Origin: Pirellulales bacterium | GTDB taxonomy: Bacteria; Planctomycetota; Planctomycetia; Pirellulales; Thermoguttaceae | DNA length: 14,879 bases | NCBI GenBank assembly: GCA_030642635.1 | Contig: DAOWNK010000050.1 | Span: 1-14,879, forward strand | Direction of reading: 5' to 3' | Translations under genes and position numbers: made by a program | Shown here: positions 12,060 through 14,879 of the stretch, one piece after another | How the letters are laid out: each line of letters begins with the position of its first letter | Position numbering within the stretch: position 1 is the first letter of the stretch | The notes under the pieces: model-generated | The model's input: only the letters and a program-made list of their open reading frames with translations | What the model was told of the DNA's origin: nothing | Database searches by the model: none

Positions 12060-14732
12060 TCACTTCTCCTTCGCCAGCGACTCTTGCCATTGCTGGACCA
12101 ATTGCATCGCTTCGATCGGCGTGAGGTTGTTTAAGTCAACCTGTCGCAATTCATCCAGCAGCGGGTGCTCGGCCGGGCCGAAAAGCGTTAATTGGACCTG
12201 GCCCGACTTGCGAGTTTCCACTGGCCGGGCAATCTTCGCACGACCGGCCGAGTCGAGGTGCTCCTCCTCCAGACGTGCCAAAATGTCCTTGCCCCGCTCG
12301 ACTACTTCACGCGGTACGCCCGCAAGCCGGGCAACGTGGATGCCGTAGCTCTTATCCGCCGAGCCGGGTACGATCTTGTGCAAAAACACCACCTCGTCCC
12401 GCCACTCGCGGACCGCTACGTTCAGGTTCGATACACTACGGAGCGATTGCTCCAGGTCGGTCAGTTCGTGATAGTGCGTGGCGAACAGCGTCCGGCAACC
12501 GATGTGCTCGTGCAGGTACTCGACCACCGACCATGCCAACGAGATGCCGTCGTAGGTGCTCGTGCCGCGTCCGATCTCATCGAGGATCACCAAGCTCCGC
12601 TCGGTGGCGGTGTTCAATATCCGGGCGGTCTCGGTCATCTCGACCATAAACGTGCTCTGCCCGCGCGTAAGCTCGTCGCTGGCCCCGACCCGGGCAAAGA
12701 TGCGATCGGCAATGCCGATGGTCGCCTCCCGAGCCGGCACGAAGCTGCCGATCTGCGCCATCAGCGTAATCAGTGCGACCTGGCGGATGTAGGTGCTCTT
12801 GCCCGACATGTTCGGACCGGTGATAAGCAGAATCGTGCCCGAGCCGCCGCCGTCGTTATCACCGCCGTCGTTCTCGCCGCCGGCGGTCGTGTCGTTCGGC
12901 ACGAATGTGCCCTCCGGCTCGATCACTTCCAGGACCGGGTGCCGGCCGTCGATGATTCGCAACACCGGCTGATCGACCATTCCCGGCCGGCAGTAGTTCC
13001 GAGACCTGGCAAGCTCGGCCAGGGCGACCAACACATCGACCTGCGCCAGTGCCGCCGCGGTCGATTGCATCCGGCGCCTCGATTCCGCCACGGCATTGCG
13101 CAGCTCCAGGAACAACTCGTACTCCAACTCCTTTGATCGCTCGTCGGCAGTGAGCACCTTTTCCTCGTACTCCTTCAGTTCGGGCGTAATGTATCGCTCG
13201 GCGTTCTTGAGCGTCTGCTTGCGGATGAAGTCCTCGGGCACCTTCTCGCTATGTGTGTGCGTTACCTCAATGTAGTAGCCGAACACCTTGTTGAAGCCGA
13301 TTTTCAGGTTCGCTATGCCGGTCCGCCGGGCCTGCTCGGCCTGGTACTGGGCCAGCCACTGCTTGCCGCCGCGGGTAAGCTCTCGCAAGGCGTCGAGTTG
13401 CTCGTTGAACCCTGCTCTGATAAAACCGCCGTCGCGGCTGCTTAGCGGACAATCGTCGGCCAGCGTGGACTCCAGCCGGCTGCGAAGCTCCACACACAAG
13501 TCGATCCGGCCCTCCAACTCACCAAGCAACCGGCTTTTGCGAGCGGTGAGTTTTGCCTTGAACTCCGGCAGACATCGCAACGTGCGGCCCAGAAAGCTCA
13601 GGTCGCGTGGGCTTGCCCTGCCCGTGGCGACTCGACCCAGCAGCCGCTCTACGTCGTAGACCTTCCGCAGGGCGTCGTGCAGCTCGGCGGCCAACGATAC
13701 CTCGCCGAAAAGTTCACCAACAGCGTTGTGCCTGGCGCCGATGGCCGCCGGGTCGGTCAGCGGGTTGGCGACCCAATCGGCCAGCATCCGCGATCCCATG
13801 GCGGTCACCGTGCGGTCGAGCACGGCCAGCAGCGAGCCTTCGCGGCGACCGTCGCGGATGGTGCGCAATATCTCCAGGCTGCGGCGGCTGGACTGGTCGA
13901 TCTCCAGCGTGCCGGACGTGCGGTACGGAACCAGGCGATCGACGTGCTCCAGCGAGGTCTTCTGTGTCTCGGTAAGGTAATCGAGCACTGCGCCGGCGGC
14001 ACGAATCGCTTGCGCATCAGCCGGTCGGTCAGGTTGCCAACCAAAACCCTCGAGCGTGGCGGTGCCGAAATGTTTCGACAGTGTATCTTGAGCATTCTGC
14101 TGCGAGAATGCCCAGGCCGGACGCCGCGTGACCATCATCTTCTCGTCCAGCGCGGCCGGCAGCGGTACGGCGTCCTCGACCGTTAGACATTCGGCCGGCG
14201 CGATTCTTGCAAGCTGATCGGCCACCAACCGCGACGGGAGACCGGCCGCAATGAACCGGCCGGTAGATAGCTCAACCCAGGCTACGCCGGCCGTCTCGTC
14301 GGCCGAGGACTTCCCGTCTGAGGACTTCTCCGAGAAATTCCCTCCCACGACCGCCGCAAGGAAATTACTCTCTCGGGGGTCCAGCAGCGCCTCATCGGTC
14401 ACTGTGCCGGGTGTGACAATTCGCGTGACCTTGCGGCGGACAAGCCCCTTGGCCTTTTTGGGGTCCTCGACCTGTTCGCACACGGCCGCCCTCATGCCGG
14501 CGGCGATCAGCTTGCCTAGATAACTTTCGAGCTGATGGTGCGGGAAGCCGGCCATTGGTATGGCGTTTTTGCCCTTCTCGCGGCTTGTAAGCGCCAGCCC
14601 GAGCGTGACGGCGGCCGTCTTGGCGTCGTCGTAGAACAGTTCGTAGAAGTCGCCCATCCGAAACAGCAGCAGCGCATCGCCGCACGCCTGCTTCGCGTCT
14701 CGGTATTGCTTCATCATTGGTGTGACAACCAT
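12060..14732 (-). CDS. mutS: DNA mismatch repair protein MutS
   Basis: MutS recognises mismatches and small loops and recruits MutL. The 890-residue protein shows the mismatch-reading Phe-x-Glu in MGDFYELF (F29, E31), connector and lever domains, a clamp region with GFNKVFGYYIEVT, and the ABC-type ATPase: Walker A GPNMSGKST (639-647), GQSTFMVEM, Walker B with LVILDEIGRGTSTYDG (D718, E719) and ATHYHEL (H753). QLTLF at 847-851 fits a beta-clamp-binding motif. The C-terminal helix pair (LTPIEAMQLVQQW) is typical of MutS1. Two odd points are a Gly/Asp/Asn-rich insertion just before the ATPase core (617-632, GGENDGGDNDGGGSG) and a Ser-rich one in the connector (KSSDGKSSADE, 136-146). The start at 14732 puts TPMMKQY at the usual place; no clear ribosome binding site is seen. 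No mutL is in the window. Confidence 0.97.
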   Translation of the reverse strand: MVVTPMMKQYRDAKQACGDALLLFRMGDFYELFYDDAKTAAVTLGLALTSREKGKNAIPMAGFPHHQLESYLGKLIAAGMRAAVCEQVEDPKKAKGLVRRKVTRIVTPGTVTDEALLDPRESNFLAAVVGGNFSEKSSDGKSSADETAGVAWVELSTGRFIAAGLPSRLVADQLARIAPAECLTVEDAVPLPAALDEKMMVTRRPAWAFSQQNAQDTLSKHFGTATLEGFGWQPDRPADAQAIRAAGAVLDYLTETQKTSLEHVDRLVPYRTSGTLEIDQSSRRSLEILRTIRDGRREGSLLAVLDRTVTAMGSRMLADWVANPLTDPAAIGARHNAVGELFGEVSLAAELHDALRKVYDVERLLGRVATGRASPRDLSFLGRTLRCLPEFKAKLTARKSRLLGELEGRIDLCVELRSRLESTLADDCPLSSRDGGFIRAGFNEQLDALRELTRGGKQWLAQYQAEQARRTGIANLKIGFNKVFGYYIEVTHTHSEKVPEDFIRKQTLKNAERYITPELKEYEEKVLTADERSKELEYELFLELRNAVAESRRRMQSTAAALAQVDVLVALAELARSRNYCRPGMVDQPVLRIIDGRHPVLEVIEPEGTFVPNDTTAGGENDGGDNDGGGSGTILLITGPNMSGKSTYIRQVALITLMAQIGSFVPAREATIGIADRIFARVGASDELTRGQSTFMVEMTETARILNTATERSLVILDEIGRGTSTYDGISLAWSVVEYLHEHIGCRTLFATHYHELTDLEQSLRSVSNLNVAVREWRDEVVFLHKIVPGSADKSYGIHVARLAGVPREVVERGKDILARLEEEHLDSAGRAKIARPVETRKSGQVQLTLFGPAEHPLLDELRQVDLNNLTPIEAMQLVQQWQESLAKEK

Positions 14733-14777
14733 GACACCATGCTATCAAACCGTCGTCGGGCGTCCAGTCCCCCGGTC

Positions 14778-14874
14778 GTTTAGCGGCCGCCGCCAAATCC
14801 GTTTAGCGGCCGCCGGTACGGCGGCCTAAAACTATGTGTTTGGACTTTGGCCGCCGTACCGGCGGCCGCTAAAC
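14778..14874. repeat. TTTAGC/GCTAAA paired-hairpin element, copy 5, with an extra partial unit
   Basis: Arms 14801-14826 and 14849-14874 are perfect 26-base reverse complements. Each holds an 8-base stem (GGCCGCCG with CGGCGGCC) around a 3-base loop. A third, partial unit at 14778-14792 repeats the first 15 bases of the left arm in direct orientation. The element lies 45 bases upstream of mutS. Confidence 0.9.
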
Positions 14875-14879
14875 GTGAG

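Noticed and set aside
12192..13136. Long plus-strand open frame inside mutS
   Set aside because: It lies opposite conserved MutS ATPase and clamp motifs; its length is explained by high GC.
14778..14879. CRISPR array, suggested by repeated GTTTAGCGGCCGCCG units
   Set aside because: The units are inverted and palindromic with unequal spacing and match the dispersed element family; there is no regular spacer pattern.

Overview
The window reads as a chromosomal stretch of a GC-rich diderm bacterium, most likely a planctomycete (Planctomycetota, perhaps Pirellulales). This is inferred from the style of the proteins, such as a GluRS with an extra segment after KLSKR, a modified HD-GYP/PAS/GGDEF protein and a Pro/Tyr-rich lipoprotein. 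It is also inferred from the many paired-hairpin repeats in the gaps. I have no direct taxonomic marker. All recognised metabolic and housekeeping genes look intact, and I see no tRNA, rRNA, insertion sequence, phage gene or CRISPR array.

Layout. At the left, lpxA (+, lipid A synthesis) converges on a two-gene minus-strand unit that encodes a 2-oxoacid dehydrogenase E2-like protein and lipoamide dehydrogenase (E3). The E2-like protein has no lipoyl domain, and its catalytic DHRxxDG motif reads DRRLIDE. Upstream of that unit, on the same strand, lie gltX (glutamyl-tRNA synthetase) and a six-helix membrane protein of unknown function. In the middle, a plus-strand pair encodes a variant HD-GYP/PAS/GGDEF protein and, through a 4-base ATGA overlap, a 133-residue protein that looks like the N- and C-terminal helices of a flagellin/FlgL fused with almost nothing between them. 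Next come a low-complexity Pro/Tyr/Ser-rich lipoprotein with short tandem peptide repeats and a winged-helix regulator with C-terminal cysteines in the style of SufR. At the right, mutS runs on the minus strand.

How the genes fit together. The E2-like and E3 proteins probably act in one complex, with the E2-like protein perhaps serving only as an E3-binding scaffold. The c-di-GMP enzyme and the mini-flagellin are translationally coupled and so probably act together, plausibly in a motility or surface-attachment switch. The other genes look like unlinked single units.

The gaps are rich in structure. Five copies of an element bounded by TTTAGC...GCTAAA each hold two short hairpins, and the stem sequence changes from copy to copy while pairing is kept. 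Two other paired-hairpin families and three patches of 7-base tandem repeats also occur, all outside genes. No complete new defence or mobile system is visible. The best candidates for something undescribed are the mini-flagellin/c-di-GMP pair, the lipoyl-less E2 with a lost catalytic motif, and the covarying repeat family.
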